DNA from: Lachnospiraceae bacterium P6B14 | Lineage (GTDB): Bacteria; Bacillota; Clostridia; Lachnospirales; Lachnospiraceae | Reading direction: 5' to 3' | Length of the DNA: 64,000 nt | NCBI GenBank assembly: GCA_000687695.1 | Contig: JHWZ01000004.1 | Span: forward strand, 157,237-221,236 | Shown: one piece after another, positions 51,740 to 61,900 of the stretch | Numbering within the stretch: position 1 is the first letter of the stretch | Layout of the letters: every line of letters begins with the position of its first letter | Program-made: the position numbers and the translations under genes | Notes under the pieces: model-generated | The model's database searches: none | Seen by the model: the letters and a program-made list of their open reading frames with translations, nothing else | Told to the model about the DNA's origin: nothing

Positions 51740-52158
51740 TCAACATCCTCCGCGGAAAAACACTCATATGCATCATCTGTTGAAAACTCATCTCTGGGAG
51801 AGTATTCCGTATTTCCGGAGTAGCCGTCTATGAGCATTTCCTGCACGGCCTCCAGTGCCTCATCGTTTGAGGAATACAGCCCGATCACATACAGATCCGT
51901 TCTCTCATAGTGTCTTAACAGCAGCTGCCTGGTACTCATCACCTCAAAAAGGTTGTTGGGATTCGTCGCCCTGATCACGATGAAATACTCTTTCCACGGG
52001 ATCTTTTTGCCGACGAAATGCTCCCAGCTTCTCTTTTTATCACTGAAAATCTTACTTTTCGGCGTCGCACGATAATACTGCTCCACACGACGTATGTGGC
52101 GCTCACGCTTTTTTTTCAGCTTTTTGCTGATCATCAGATCGCGATACCAGTATATCAT
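51736..52158 (-). CDS. small basic protein of unknown function
   Basis: A 140-residue, probably soluble protein that I do not recognise. The N-terminal half is very basic (ISKKLKKKRERHIRRVEQYYR); the C-terminal half is acidic, with IVIRATNPNNLFEVMSTRQLL and LYVIGLYSSNDEALEAVQEML. It starts with ATG at 52158 inside an ATGA overlap with the upstream gene; GGAGG lies four bases before that ATG. The longer frame begins inside the upstream gene without a better site. Overlap on both sides suggests coupled expression with DUF2953 and the upstream gene. Confidence 0.75.
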   Translation of the reverse strand: MIYWYRDLMISKKLKKKRERHIRRVEQYYRATPKSKIFSDKKRSWEHFVGKKIPWKEYFIVIRATNPNNLFEVMSTRQLLLRHYERTDLYVIGLYSSNDEALEAVQEMLIDGYSGNTEYSPRDEFSTDDAYECFSAEDVE

Positions 52159-53504
52159 GCTTCCTCCATACATATTTGCTTCACTATAGCGATCGAAGCA
52201 CATCTCTCCGACATATCCCTGCAGCCGAACAGATTCAGTCTCACATACTCCGTAAACTCCTCTGCCGTTCTGAACATCGGCGGCAGATTCTCTATGATCT
52301 TTGCAAATATCGCCTTTTTCACAGGCCTCTGCACAGACGCAAAAACATCCTTCAGTTCCTCGAAGAAAACATCCTCCTTCTCACGGATCAGTTCCTTCGT
52401 AACTGTCCTGCTCTCGACGAACAGCGGATCGATCTCAGCATAGATGCTGTTTGAAAGAAGTCTCGCTATCGTCGCCACATCCAGATACTCTTCCTCTTCC
52501 TCGGCATTCATATCCGGTGCGACCACCTTCGCCATCTGGGCATTCAGCTTTTCGGATACGCCCTCGATATGTCCCTCCAAAGGTATGAAAGCACCGTCAT
52601 CGGGATTCCCGTTAAGGCACGCCTCTATCGCGGCTCTCTCGGCTTCCGTAAACATCTTATCTGAGCCTGGCAGCCATTTTTTCGCCAGGCACAAAGCGAG
52701 CAGATCGTTCGTACATCTCTGCAGATCATTATAATAATCGATAATAAATGTAAGCTTGCCCGCCAGCTCGAATATCTCATCGCGGAGAGTGTTGTATCTC
52801 TCCTCATCCATTTCTTTTATATCCGTCTGTTCGAAATCGTTTAACGGTTTCTCCAGAGCCGGGTACTCACCTATATAGCTTCCGGTCGGGAACACCATCC
52901 CCGCCATACGAAGCATATACAAAAACTCATCAAGCGCCGTCTCATCAGATCCCTCATACAGAGTCATCGCGCGATCGATCATCTCAAAAAGCTTCTGCTT
53001 CGTCAGCTGCGTCGGTATCTCTCCGACCAAAGACTGTATCCTGTGCATCGCCGTCTTCGGATCCTTGTCAGGTCCTCCGACAAACAGATTGATCTGGATC
53101 ATGATCTCATCATCCGGATTTGATCGTAAAAAAGCATCCAGCTTTTCCTGCGGCGCATAACGAAGCTCACATCTGTTCAGAACATGCTCATACACAACAA
53201 GTCTGTCGGACAAAGTCGTGATAAACTCCATCCTCTCCTTGTTCTCGCGTCTGAGTTCTCTGAGCTCTGCCTCCGCTTCGCTTACGATCTTTTGGGAAGC
53301 TGTAGCATCGCAGCTATAATCCGCCGAAAGCACATTCCTCAGCTCTCTGACAAACCAATCATAGTAGCCCTTTTCCGGCGCTCCATACAGAGCCTTGATA
53401 TCCTCGTCCTCCTCACCATACAGCATCTCATAAAGATTGTACATGGTGAAAGCAAGGTCTATCGATGCGTATTCACGACATACCAAAAACTCATTTCTGT
53501 TCAT
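52155..53504 (-). CDS. soluble protein of unknown function (449 aa)
   Basis: An acidic, mostly helical protein with no signal peptide or membrane helix and no family that I recognise. It has coiled-coil potential near residues 70-110 (EAEAELRELRRENKERMEFI) and a conserved-looking FLVCREYASIDLAFTMYNLYEML start. It ends ...IVKQICMEEA. The start at 53504 is chosen because GGAGGA is 10 bases upstream and a GTG six codons earlier overlaps that site. It stands between the glycosyltransferase fusion and the small basic protein. Confidence 0.75.
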   Translation of the reverse strand: MNRNEFLVCREYASIDLAFTMYNLYEMLYGEEDEDIKALYGAPEKGYYDWFVRELRNVLSADYSCDATASQKIVSEAEAELRELRRENKERMEFITTLSDRLVVYEHVLNRCELRYAPQEKLDAFLRSNPDDEIMIQINLFVGGPDKDPKTAMHRIQSLVGEIPTQLTKQKLFEMIDRAMTLYEGSDETALDEFLYMLRMAGMVFPTGSYIGEYPALEKPLNDFEQTDIKEMDEERYNTLRDEIFELAGKLTFIIDYYNDLQRCTNDLLALCLAKKWLPGSDKMFTEAERAAIEACLNGNPDDGAFIPLEGHIEGVSEKLNAQMAKVVAPDMNAEEEEEYLDVATIARLLSNSIYAEIDPLFVESRTVTKELIREKEDVFFEELKDVFASVQRPVKKAIFAKIIENLPPMFRTAEEFTEYVRLNLFGCRDMSERCASIAIVKQICMEEA

Positions 53505-53543
53505 CAGAGAAACATCCTCCACGTTATTTTTCTGTGACTGTCA

Positions 53544-56500
53544 TCATATGTACAGTGCCCAGTCAGGCATCCACTTCATTCCGTCCTTGATCATATTTCC
53601 ATCAACAGACACACCCGAGATGACCGGATAGAAGTAGAAGAACAGTAACACTGCCAGTCCCGTATAAACAAATATCCACCTGCGCCAATGCTTATCCTCT
53701 TTTTTGTCAAGGATGTACATAACATAAACGATCATCAAAACGATGAAAGGCACACTCGGGAAATAGTGATACATAAACGTACATCTGGTAACAAACAGCC
53801 ACGGCGCGAGCTGAACTATGTATGCAAAGGATAAAAACATCGCCTTGCCGTCATTGTATCTGAATATCCTGTATACAAGATAGATAAATGCCGGCACACC
53901 TGCCCACCATACGAGCGGATTACCGAACGCGGATATAGCCTCCTTCAGTCCTGACAATGTAGTTCCGCTGTAGTAGAACACAGGCCTTATCATAAGCGGC
54001 CATTCGTACCAAACCGATGCATACGGATGATCCGCCACCAGGTTTGCATGATAGTTGTACATATCCACCTGGTTCTTTATCATCCTGTCCCAAAGACCCA
54101 TCGAATCATCACCGTTCGAGAACGGTATGTAACTCAGCAGGTAGATCAGTCCAGCCAGTACGATGAATAAAAGCACACACACACCGAACGTGATCAGAAG
54201 ATTTTTCTTCCATACATCGATTATATGCTGATGCTCTATCCCGTCCGAAACGCCGGTCGGGTCTTTTTTTGCAAATCTGTACTCTCTCGTCCTCATATAT
54301 ACAACCGAGAAAAAGAATATCGCCATACCCGCAGCGGCATAAACAGCCGTCCATTTCGACGCACAGCCGAGACCCATGGACACGGCCGCACCGAGTAGCG
54401 GTATAAACGTCTTCCACAAAGGCGTGTCGTAGAAACTCATCTGCGAATACCAGTACATGAAGAAGAACATCGCTATGATGAAAAATGTTCCGTACACGTC
54501 GATGGTCGCGATCCTCGTCTGAGTGAAATGCATAAAGTCGAATGCAAACAGAGTCGTCGCGACACCTGCCGCCCACGTCTTCGCACCGAACAGTCTTCTC
54601 GCGAACAGGAAAAGGAAAGGAAGCATTCCTATTCCGAACAGCGTTCCCACAATACGCCATCCAAAAGGATTCATTCCGAATACCCTGATACCGAGGCTCA
54701 TAAACCATTTTCCCAGAGGCGGATGCGTATTCTCGTAGCAGTACTCTCCGTCGATCATCTCCTGCGCGGTTCTCGCATGATAGATCTCGTCGAAGTAGGT
54801 ACCACTCCTCCACGTCACAGGCTCCTCCAGCGTATCCTGCTCATCAAAAAGCTCCGGATACTGTCCCGCGTTCACAGGCGTTATCACCTGATTGCCCTCA
54901 CCGACTATGGCAATCTCTCTGATATAAGCGTCGTAATCCAACGCCTTTATTTTTATATATCTGTACTCATTTAAAAGGTTATAGTTCTCCGGATTCTCAC
55001 CCTCCTTGGTAAGTCTGTTCCAATGGAAAACGGTATCGGACTTCATCTCTCCGAAGCTCTCATAATTCTCTCCGTCCTGAGATATGTCAACATTAAAACG
55101 TCTGCCCTCATAATGGCCGTTGTACATGTAGATCATGTTGACTCTTTTTATCTCACCCAGATCGAACACCACCTCCTGATCCTGAGTAAAGGTATACTCA
55201 GTCTCCGGCACATGCATATCTCCGAGATTGACGATCGCGATGGTTCCGTAGAAAAGGATGATCGAAAACAGAACGATCCAATCCATCTTTGTGAACTTCG
55301 GCATCTCGCGAGTCTTTCTGATGTGGAAATGTCTCCTCGGCTCACGCTCCTTCGGCGCGTCCTCATCCTTTACACTGATAAAGGTCTGTATGGTCTTCCG
55401 CCCGGTCGACTTGATGGACTCGACGAACGGCAGCGTGTCTCCTTCTCTGAATATGGCGAACCACATATATCCGTATACACAGAGTGTGATGATGCAGATA
55501 ACTCCGATAAATCCACTCGAGGATCCCTCCACTGCATAAACCTTATATACGTGCGCCACATTGAGAAACTGCGCGAACGCAAATCCGACGAAGGTCGCAT
55601 ACAGCTCTCTCGCCGGTCTGATAACAAACGCAACGAGTAACAGCACCATGATCGGGAAAAGATATCTCTCATGCATACGCACCGAGAAAAGAAACATCGT
55701 TCCGATGACAACCGCGCCACTCAAAAAATAACGCGACTTATCTTCTCTTTTTCTGAGCTTGAAAAATACATAAGCACTCAGTATCACCGAAAGAAGGATG
55801 ATCACGGTGCCCCAAACCCGCATCGGTAAAAACATGAAGACCTCGTTCTGATCTACCCAGTTTTTACCCATGAGTGCCCAGAAGTTATAAGCGTTTACCG
55901 TAGCGTACTCATACTCTCCCATAGTGGAAATGTACTGCCCGAGAACCTCCCCGATTCCGAACGGTAACAAAGCCACTAAAAATGCCCCGATAGACGCCAG
56001 TCCGCCTATCAGATCTGTCGCGAATTTTTTCCAGGAAAAGTCTTTCAAAAATACCTGCTCAACGATGGTCCAGATAAGCACCGGTGTGAACATGAGCATC
56101 TGTGGTTTGATAAAGAATCCGAGCATAAATACGAAGTAAGCAGGGATCCTCTTTTCCTTCATGCACAGATAGCAAACCAGTACGAGGCAGAGTGTAAACA
56201 CGCTGTCCGTCTGGCCCCACACTGATGAGTTCATCAGGATGGCCGGAGCGATCACATACAGTCCCGCGATAAGGCAGGATGAACCCTCGGAAAACTTCTT
56301 TTTAGCGATCTTCCATATGACGAATCCCGCACCCAGATCACACAGTATCGGCACGAGCTTTATCATAACACGTGAAGCCACTGTTGCGGTCTCTATGGAA
56401 AACAGTCTGCTGATCGCCTCTACCACGTACAGGATCAACATATATCCCGGCGGATAATCGGCAAATCCACCCGACGTGTAGAAGTTTCCTATACCACCGT

Positions 56501-56783
56501 CGAATATAGTGTCAGACCACGAATAAAAACAATTCATGTCGACTTCAAAGCCCTTGTAATAAGCAGCCAAAATCAGCTTAAATACGAGAGCCACAGCGAG
56601 CAATCCGAGTATCCAAATATACTTTTTAAATCCCTTAGTTTCGTCTACCTTGTAACGTCTGTAGCCCTCAACCTCATAGCGGATCCTCCACAGGTATGAA
56701 AAGATCATCAGTATCAGGCCCAGTCCGCCTATCTCCAAACATGTAACTATGTTTTTGGTAGCAGGCATCAAATCCAACTCCAT
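53544..56783 (-). CDS. two-headed GT-C glycosyltransferase: N-terminal GT-C + discoidin-like domain + PMT (GT39)
   Basis: A 1,079-residue membrane protein. The N-terminal ~470 residues form one GT-C transferase with about 12 helices: YYKGFEVDMNCFYSW with the first-loop Asp, and FADYPPGYMLILYVVEA. After ~60 soluble residues and one helix, residues ~530-660 resemble an F5/8-type C (discoidin) sugar-binding domain (FDLGEIKRVNMIYMYNG, RYIKIKALDYDAYIREI). The last ~410 residues are a protein O-mannosyltransferase-type GT39: FDEIYHARTAQEMI with DE, and YENTHPPLGKWFMSLGI with the HPPLGK signature. Such enzymes use polyprenyl-phosphate sugars to glycosylate secreted proteins or wall polymers. The start at 56783 follows AGGAGG. 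Confidence 0.88.
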   Translation of the reverse strand: MELDLMPATKNIVTCLEIGGLGLILMIFSYLWRIRYEVEGYRRYKVDETKGFKKYIWILGLLAVALVFKLILAAYYKGFEVDMNCFYSWSDTIFDGGIGNFYTSGGFADYPPGYMLILYVVEAISRLFSIETATVASRVMIKLVPILCDLGAGFVIWKIAKKKFSEGSSCLIAGLYVIAPAILMNSSVWGQTDSVFTLCLVLVCYLCMKEKRIPAYFVFMLGFFIKPQMLMFTPVLIWTIVEQVFLKDFSWKKFATDLIGGLASIGAFLVALLPFGIGEVLGQYISTMGEYEYATVNAYNFWALMGKNWVDQNEVFMFLPMRVWGTVIILLSVILSAYVFFKLRKREDKSRYFLSGAVVIGTMFLFSVRMHERYLFPIMVLLLVAFVIRPARELYATFVGFAFAQFLNVAHVYKVYAVEGSSSGFIGVICIITLCVYGYMWFAIFREGDTLPFVESIKSTGRKTIQTFISVKDEDAPKEREPRRHFHIRKTREMPKFTKMDWIVLFSIILFYGTIAIVNLGDMHVPETEYTFTQDQEVVFDLGEIKRVNMIYMYNGHYEGRRFNVDISQDGENYESFGEMKSDTVFHWNRLTKEGENPENYNLLNEYRYIKIKALDYDAYIREIAIVGEGNQVITPVNAGQYPELFDEQDTLEEPVTWRSGTYFDEIYHARTAQEMIDGEYCYENTHPPLGKWFMSLGIRVFGMNPFGWRIVGTLFGIGMLPFLFLFARRLFGAKTWAAGVATTLFAFDFMHFTQTRIATIDVYGTFFIIAMFFFMYWYSQMSFYDTPLWKTFIPLLGAAVSMGLGCASKWTAVYAAAGMAIFFFSVVYMRTREYRFAKKDPTGVSDGIEHQHIIDVWKKNLLITFGVCVLLFIVLAGLIYLLSYIPFSNGDDSMGLWDRMIKNQVDMYNYHANLVADHPYASVWYEWPLMIRPVFYYSGTTLSGLKEAISAFGNPLVWWAGVPAFIYLVYRIFRYNDGKAMFLSFAYIVQLAPWLFVTRCTFMYHYFPSVPFIVLMIVYVMYILDKKEDKHWRRWIFVYTGLAVLLFFYFYPVISGVSVDGNMIKDGMKWMPDWALYI

Positions 56784-56804
56784 TTTTTCTCCTCCTGTAA
56801 TTCT

Positions 56805-56931
56805 GCGTGAGCCCCAACTTCCAGACTCGAATCCCTTCGGGATTCTCGTTGTCCGTTGGGTTCTCCTGTACTTGTATGTGTACGGCTGCGTGCACGCACG
56901 CGCCATACACATACATCGTACAGGCTCACGC
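56805..56931. repeat. structured palindromic spacer with two arms inside an outer stem
   Basis: GCGTGAGCC (56805-56813) pairs exactly with GGCTCACGC (56923-56931). Inside are two hairpins. Arm 1 pairs CCCAAC with GTTGGG and GAATCCC with GGGATTC around a TTC loop. Arm 2 pairs CTGTAC with GTACAG, GTATGTGTA with TACACATAC and GGC with GCC, with a GCGTGCACGC tip. The element fills the gap between the rhomboid-like stop codon and the next ribosome binding site almost exactly. Confidence 0.8.
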
Positions 56932-56932
56932 C

Positions 56933-57907
56933 TTATCCGCTCACGTGCGTGTGCGAGAACAGATGATCCGAACAGTACTCATAATTACCGTTACATTTCG
57001 AACAATACCTGAACTCCAATCTCGGATCATCAAGCTCGGTTCTTCCGCAGATAGCACATTTATGTCTGGCTCCTCCGGTAGGCGCCGACGTCTCATGCGG
57101 ACGTCTTTGCTGCGACCATGCGCCGGCTGCTTTTTTCTCGAAATCCTTCCGCCTCTTTTTCTGCGTGTAAGCTCCCTTCAGTGAACTCGAGCCTCTCGCA
57201 AATATAAAGAACAGCGCGAAGTTTAACAGTGCTCCGAGTATCAGTACCAGTGCATAATACTGCGAGTACATGATACATCTTACTATATTAAATGCCATCA
57301 GGCCGAGATAAACAAACGCGAGCCATTTTGCCTTCACCGGTATCAAAAAATACAGGAAAAATCTCGTGTCCGGGAACATCAGCGCAAACGCCAAAAACAG
57401 CGTTTCGTTCAGATAGCTTAACGATGCTCCCGTTCCTATCATATAACCGAGATACTCGGATGCATCCATACCGAGATCCGCAGCTGCCATGCCTCCGTAT
57501 ACAAGATAAAAAACAAGTGAAGTTATTATTACAAATATTATTCCGCCCAGATAAAACAGTGTGAATCTGAACTTACCCCATTCTCTCTCCAAAACCATTC
57601 CGATCTGGTAGTAAACAAATGCCCAGATGGCGAACCACAAAAGATCGATAAATACTCTCGATCCGTACAGGCCGCTCGTATCCATAGTCGGATGGAACAA
57701 AAATGAGACGAGCCTCCATACCTGTCCGTGCAGTATTTTGTAAAAATCCAATGACAGATAATCATTGTAAATACTGATCGGAAGCATGCCGCTCATATCT
57801 ATCAGCTGTATTACCGTTCCCACTATATTTATACAGATCACGTACTTCATCAGGTTCGTGATTCCGAAACGCGGGAACTTTTTTTCAAGCTTGTCGATAA
57901 AGTTCAT
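56933..57907 (-). CDS. rhomboid-like membrane protein with C-terminal zinc-ribbon, probably not a protease
   Basis: A 324-residue protein with about six helices. The rhomboid-type HGQVWRLVSFLFHP motif is near residue 60-75. The catalytic GxSG is not present (GTGASLSYLNE at the corresponding place) and no catalytic His is seen in the last helix, so it is likely a pseudoprotease of the derlin/iRhom kind. The C-terminus after residue ~265 is a cytosolic zinc-finger-like part, HKCAICGRTELDDPRLEFRYC then CNGNYEYCSDHLFSHTH, with many Cys and His. It is 37 bases after corA. Confidence 0.82.
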   Translation of the reverse strand: MNFIDKLEKKFPRFGITNLMKYVICINIVGTVIQLIDMSGMLPISIYNDYLSLDFYKILHGQVWRLVSFLFHPTMDTSGLYGSRVFIDLLWFAIWAFVYYQIGMVLEREWGKFRFTLFYLGGIIFVIITSLVFYLVYGGMAAADLGMDASEYLGYMIGTGASLSYLNETLFLAFALMFPDTRFFLYFLIPVKAKWLAFVYLGLMAFNIVRCIMYSQYYALVLILGALLNFALFFIFARGSSSLKGAYTQKKRRKDFEKKAAGAWSQQRRPHETSAPTGGARHKCAICGRTELDDPRLEFRYCSKCNGNYEYCSDHLFSHTHVSG

Positions 57908-57944
57908 CTGACTCTCTCCTGTTTTAATCCTGTAAAAATACCAC

Positions 57945-58874
57945 TTATAACATCTTCTTTTTATAGAGGATAAATGCCACTCCTCCTGATATCAAAAATG
58001 AAACCAAAACCGTTATTACAAATCCCAACGGCTCATGTGCAAACGGGATCACGTCGAAGTTCATCCCGTAGAAACCCGATATGATGGTCGGTATCGACAG
58101 CACGATCGTCATCGTAGCCAGGATCTTCATAACTACGTTCTGATTGTTTGAGATGACTGATGCAAAAGTACCCATGACACCATTCAGGATTCCCGAGTAT
58201 ATATTCGCCATCTCGATCGCCTGCTTGTTCTCTATGATGACGTCCTCGAGGAGGTCCTCATCGTCGGGGTATTTTTTGACCTTGTCAGTGCGCAACAGCT
58301 TCTCGAGCACGACCTCGTTTGTACGAAGGGATGTCGTAAAGTACACGAGGGATTTTTCCAACTCCATCAGTTCCAAAAGCTCACTGTTTTTCTGTGAGCG
58401 CTGCAGCTTCTCCTCGATCTGATCGCTCTTTCTGTCGATGATACGCAGGTAACGCAGATATGAAGATGCGTTTCTGTACAGTATCTGGAAAAGGAATCTC
58501 GTTCTTTTAAACGTGAAAAATTCCTTTACTCTTTTATTCGCGAAAGCTCTGAGTATCGGAGTGTCCACGAGACAGATGGTTACGATCAGCTTTTTCGTAA
58601 GGTAGATGCCCAGAGGCATCGTCTCGTAGTGATCCTCCTCATCATGGAACGGGATGTCGACGAGGACCATTCTATAGTCATTTTCGAGCTCCAAACGTGA
58701 TCTCTCCTCGATATCCAGAGGTGCCTTCAGATCATCCGGATCGATTTCCGTGATCTCGGCGAGATACTCGAGCTCCTCTCCCGTAGGGTGACAGACCTGA
58801 ATCCAGCATCCTTCATCCGGCTCTTTTACTTCTATCATTTCGCTGTCTTCATTTGACTTATAAATTGTAATCAC
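57945..58874 (-). CDS. corA: CorA-family magnesium/divalent cation transporter
   Basis: A 309-residue CorA protein. A soluble N-terminal domain with DDLKAPLDIEERSRLELEND and long helices precedes two C-terminal membrane helices (about 245-268 and 280-302). The diagnostic YGMNF (GMN motif) is at the end of the first. The start codon is GTG at 58874, supported by AGGAGGTG ten bases upstream. It transports Mg2+ or other divalent ions; selectivity is not visible. It is 39 bases after the activase-like gene. Confidence 0.93.
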   Translation of the reverse strand: MITIYKSNEDSEMIEVKEPDEGCWIQVCHPTGEELEYLAEITEIDPDDLKAPLDIEERSRLELENDYRMVLVDIPFHDEEDHYETMPLGIYLTKKLIVTICLVDTPILRAFANKRVKEFFTFKRTRFLFQILYRNASSYLRYLRIIDRKSDQIEEKLQRSQKNSELLELMELEKSLVYFTTSLRTNEVVLEKLLRTDKVKKYPDDEDLLEDVIIENKQAIEMANIYSGILNGVMGTFASVISNNQNVVMKILATMTIVLSIPTIISGFYGMNFDVIPFAHEPLGFVITVLVSFLISGGVAFILYKKKML

Positions 58875-58913
58875 TTGACCGTCACCTCCTGTTGTTTATT
58901 TTTTATATTTTGA

Positions 58914-61900
58914 TCAGGCGTTTTTCTCTACATCATTATCCTGATCCATCTGATCATTTGCAGTGGCCAACATCAGCTTGATACGGTTCAGCTGGTTGAC
59001 CTCACTCGCGCCAGGATCGTAGTCTACCGCGACTATATTCGCTCCCGGGAACGATTTACGCAACTGCTTTATTACGCCCTTTCCAACCACGTGGTTCGGC
59101 AGACAACCGAACGGCTGGGTACATACTATATTCGGAACCCCCGAGTGCAAAAGCTCTATCATCTCTCCCGTGAGGAACCATCCCTCACCGGTCTGGTTAC
59201 CCGGCGATACAAACGGCTTCGCATACTCTATCAGCTGATAGATATCCGGCGGAGCGTCAAAGCGCTTGCTTTCTTTCAGGCATTTTACAACAGGTGCTCT
59301 GTATTTTTCGAGCGCCCAGTTCGCGAGCTCTCCGAGCATCTTGCCCGTAGTTGAGTGGCCGAGATGATCCGCCTGGAACACACTGTCCACCGCACCGTAC
59401 ATGAAGAAATCAAGCATATCAGGTACGACTGCCTCAGCACCTTCTTTTTCGAGCAGATCGACCACATAGTTATTCGCTGCGGGCAGGTACTTGACCAATA
59501 TCTCACCCACCACGCCGACTCGGGGTCTCTTCTGAGACTCATCGAGCTCTATGTTATCGAAATCATGGATGATACCCGCTATGTTTTTCTTGAACTTCCT
59601 ATGGTTCGGCTTGATACACTCTTCTATACATATCGGGAGCCATTTCTGATGAAGCTCCTCGACGGAACCCTTTACCTTTTCATACGGTCTCGTACGGTAT
59701 ACTACACGCATAAACAGATCACCGTAGATCAGCGCGTGTATCGCACGTTTCAGAAGCCCATATCCGATGTTAAAGCCCGGGTTTGACTCCACTCCGGCAC
59801 TGAGACTGATAACAGGTATCTGACTCATTCCGGCCTTACGTAGAGCACGTCTTATGAAACCGATATAGTTCGTCGCCCTGCATCCACCACCTGTCTGGGT
59901 GATAATAAGTGCCGTACGGTCGAGATCATACTCTCCGGAAAGAAGTGCCTTCATAAACTGTCCCACCACGAGAAGTGACGGATAGCAGGCATCATTATTT
60001 ACATACTTCAGTCCGTAGTCGAGCTCTCCGACTCCCGTCGGCAGCTGAACTATATTATATCCGCAGGCCTTCAGTGCAGGCACTACGAGATCAAAATGTA
60101 TCGGAGACATCTGCGGAGCGAGTATCGTGTACTCCTTTTTCATCTCCTTGGTAAATACTACTCTGTGATAAGCCGCATCCCTGATCTCACGTTTAAAGTT
60201 CTTTCTCTTTCTGTCCTTGACGGCTGATATCAGCGATCTGATTCGGATACGGGCGGCACCTAAGTTATTTACCTCGTCGATCTTCAGTACCGTACAAATC
60301 TTATCCGAGCCTGTAAGTATATCATTTACCTGATCAGTTGTTACCGCATCCAGTCCGCAACCGAATGAGTTCAATTGTATCATCTCGAGGTCATCACGCG
60401 TACGCACGTAGGTCGCTGCCGCATACAGACGTGAGTGATACATCCACTGATCGACTGCTATCGTAGGTCTGTTTATCTCAGCAAGATGTGAGATACTGTC
60501 CTCTGACAAAACAGCTATACCGTAGGATGTGATAAGCTCCGGGATGCCGTGATGGATCTCAGGATCGATATGATACGGACGGCCCGAAAGCACGATACCC
60601 ATAGCATCATGCTCCTCCATCCAAGCGAGCACCTCCTCGCCCTTTCTCTTTATATCCTCACGGGTTGCCTGCAGCTCCTCATATGCCTTGTGAGCGGCCG
60701 CACGTATCTCGTTGGCAGCGATACCGTTTTCCTCACCGAGGTATCTTACAAGCTCGTTTGTTATAGCCTTCTCACTCTCGAAACTTAAGAACGGATTCTG
60801 ATATTTTATCTGCGGATCCGCGAGCTCCTCAACATTGTTCTTTATATTCTCTCCGTAAGAGGTTACGATCGGACAGTTATAATGGTTTCCCGATCCCTCA
60901 AACTCGTTTCTCTCGTATGGTACGCAGGGATAGAATATGTAATCAAGTCCCTGCGCGAGAAGCCACATGATATGACCGTGCGCCAGCTTCGCCGGGTAGC
61001 ACTCACTCTCACTCGGGATACTCTCGATACCCAGTGAATATATATCTCTCGACGATGGCGGTGATACTATTACCTGGTATCCGAGCTCCGTGAAAAATGT
61101 AAACCAGAACGGATAGTTCTCATACATGTTAAGAACTCTCGGGATACCAACACGACCCCTCACGGCCCGATCTGCTGAGAGCGGTTTGTAGTGTGCAAAA
61201 AGTCTTTTGTTTTTATACTCATATAAGTTCGGAATATCTTTGTTTGTTCTCTCTTTTCCGAGACCTCTCTCACAGCGGTTTCCTGAAATAAACTGTCTGC
61301 CGCCCGAGAAACGGTTGATGGTCAAAAGACAATGGTTCGTACAGCCTTTGCATCTGGACATCGTCGAATCGAATCTCAACCCGATGATGTCATCGAGAGA
61401 CAGCATGGTCGTCTCCTCGCCCTCTTCATAGTGCTCTCTTGCGATCAGCGCCGCACCGAAAGCTCCCATGATACCTGCGATATCAGGACGTACCGCTTTA
61501 CAACCCGATACTCTCTCAAAGCTTCTGAGCACCGCGTCGTTGTAGAAGGTTCCACCCTGCACGACCACGTTGGTGCCCAGATCCTTCGGATCGGTGAGCT
61601 TGATAACCTTGAGCAGGGCATTTTTGATAACGGAGATAGCGAGTCCTGCAGAGATGTCCTCTACTGTAGCACCCTCCTTCTGAGCCTGCTTTACCTTTGA
61701 ATTCATGAACACGGTACATCTGGAACCGAGGTCTATTGGGTTCTCAGCAAACAGTGCCATCTTTGCGAAATCCTTTACATCATGACCGAGTGATCTCGCG
61801 AATGTCTCTATAAATGATCCGCATCCGGACGAGCATGCCTCATTCAGCTGCACGCTGTCCACGGAGTTATTTTTGATCTTTATACATTTCATATCCTGTC

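Noticed and set aside
56784..56912. Longer N-terminus of the glycosyltransferase fusion
   Set aside because: The extra 43 residues come from the palindromic spacer and precede a clear AGGAGG and ATG at 56783; they are not membrane- or signal-like.
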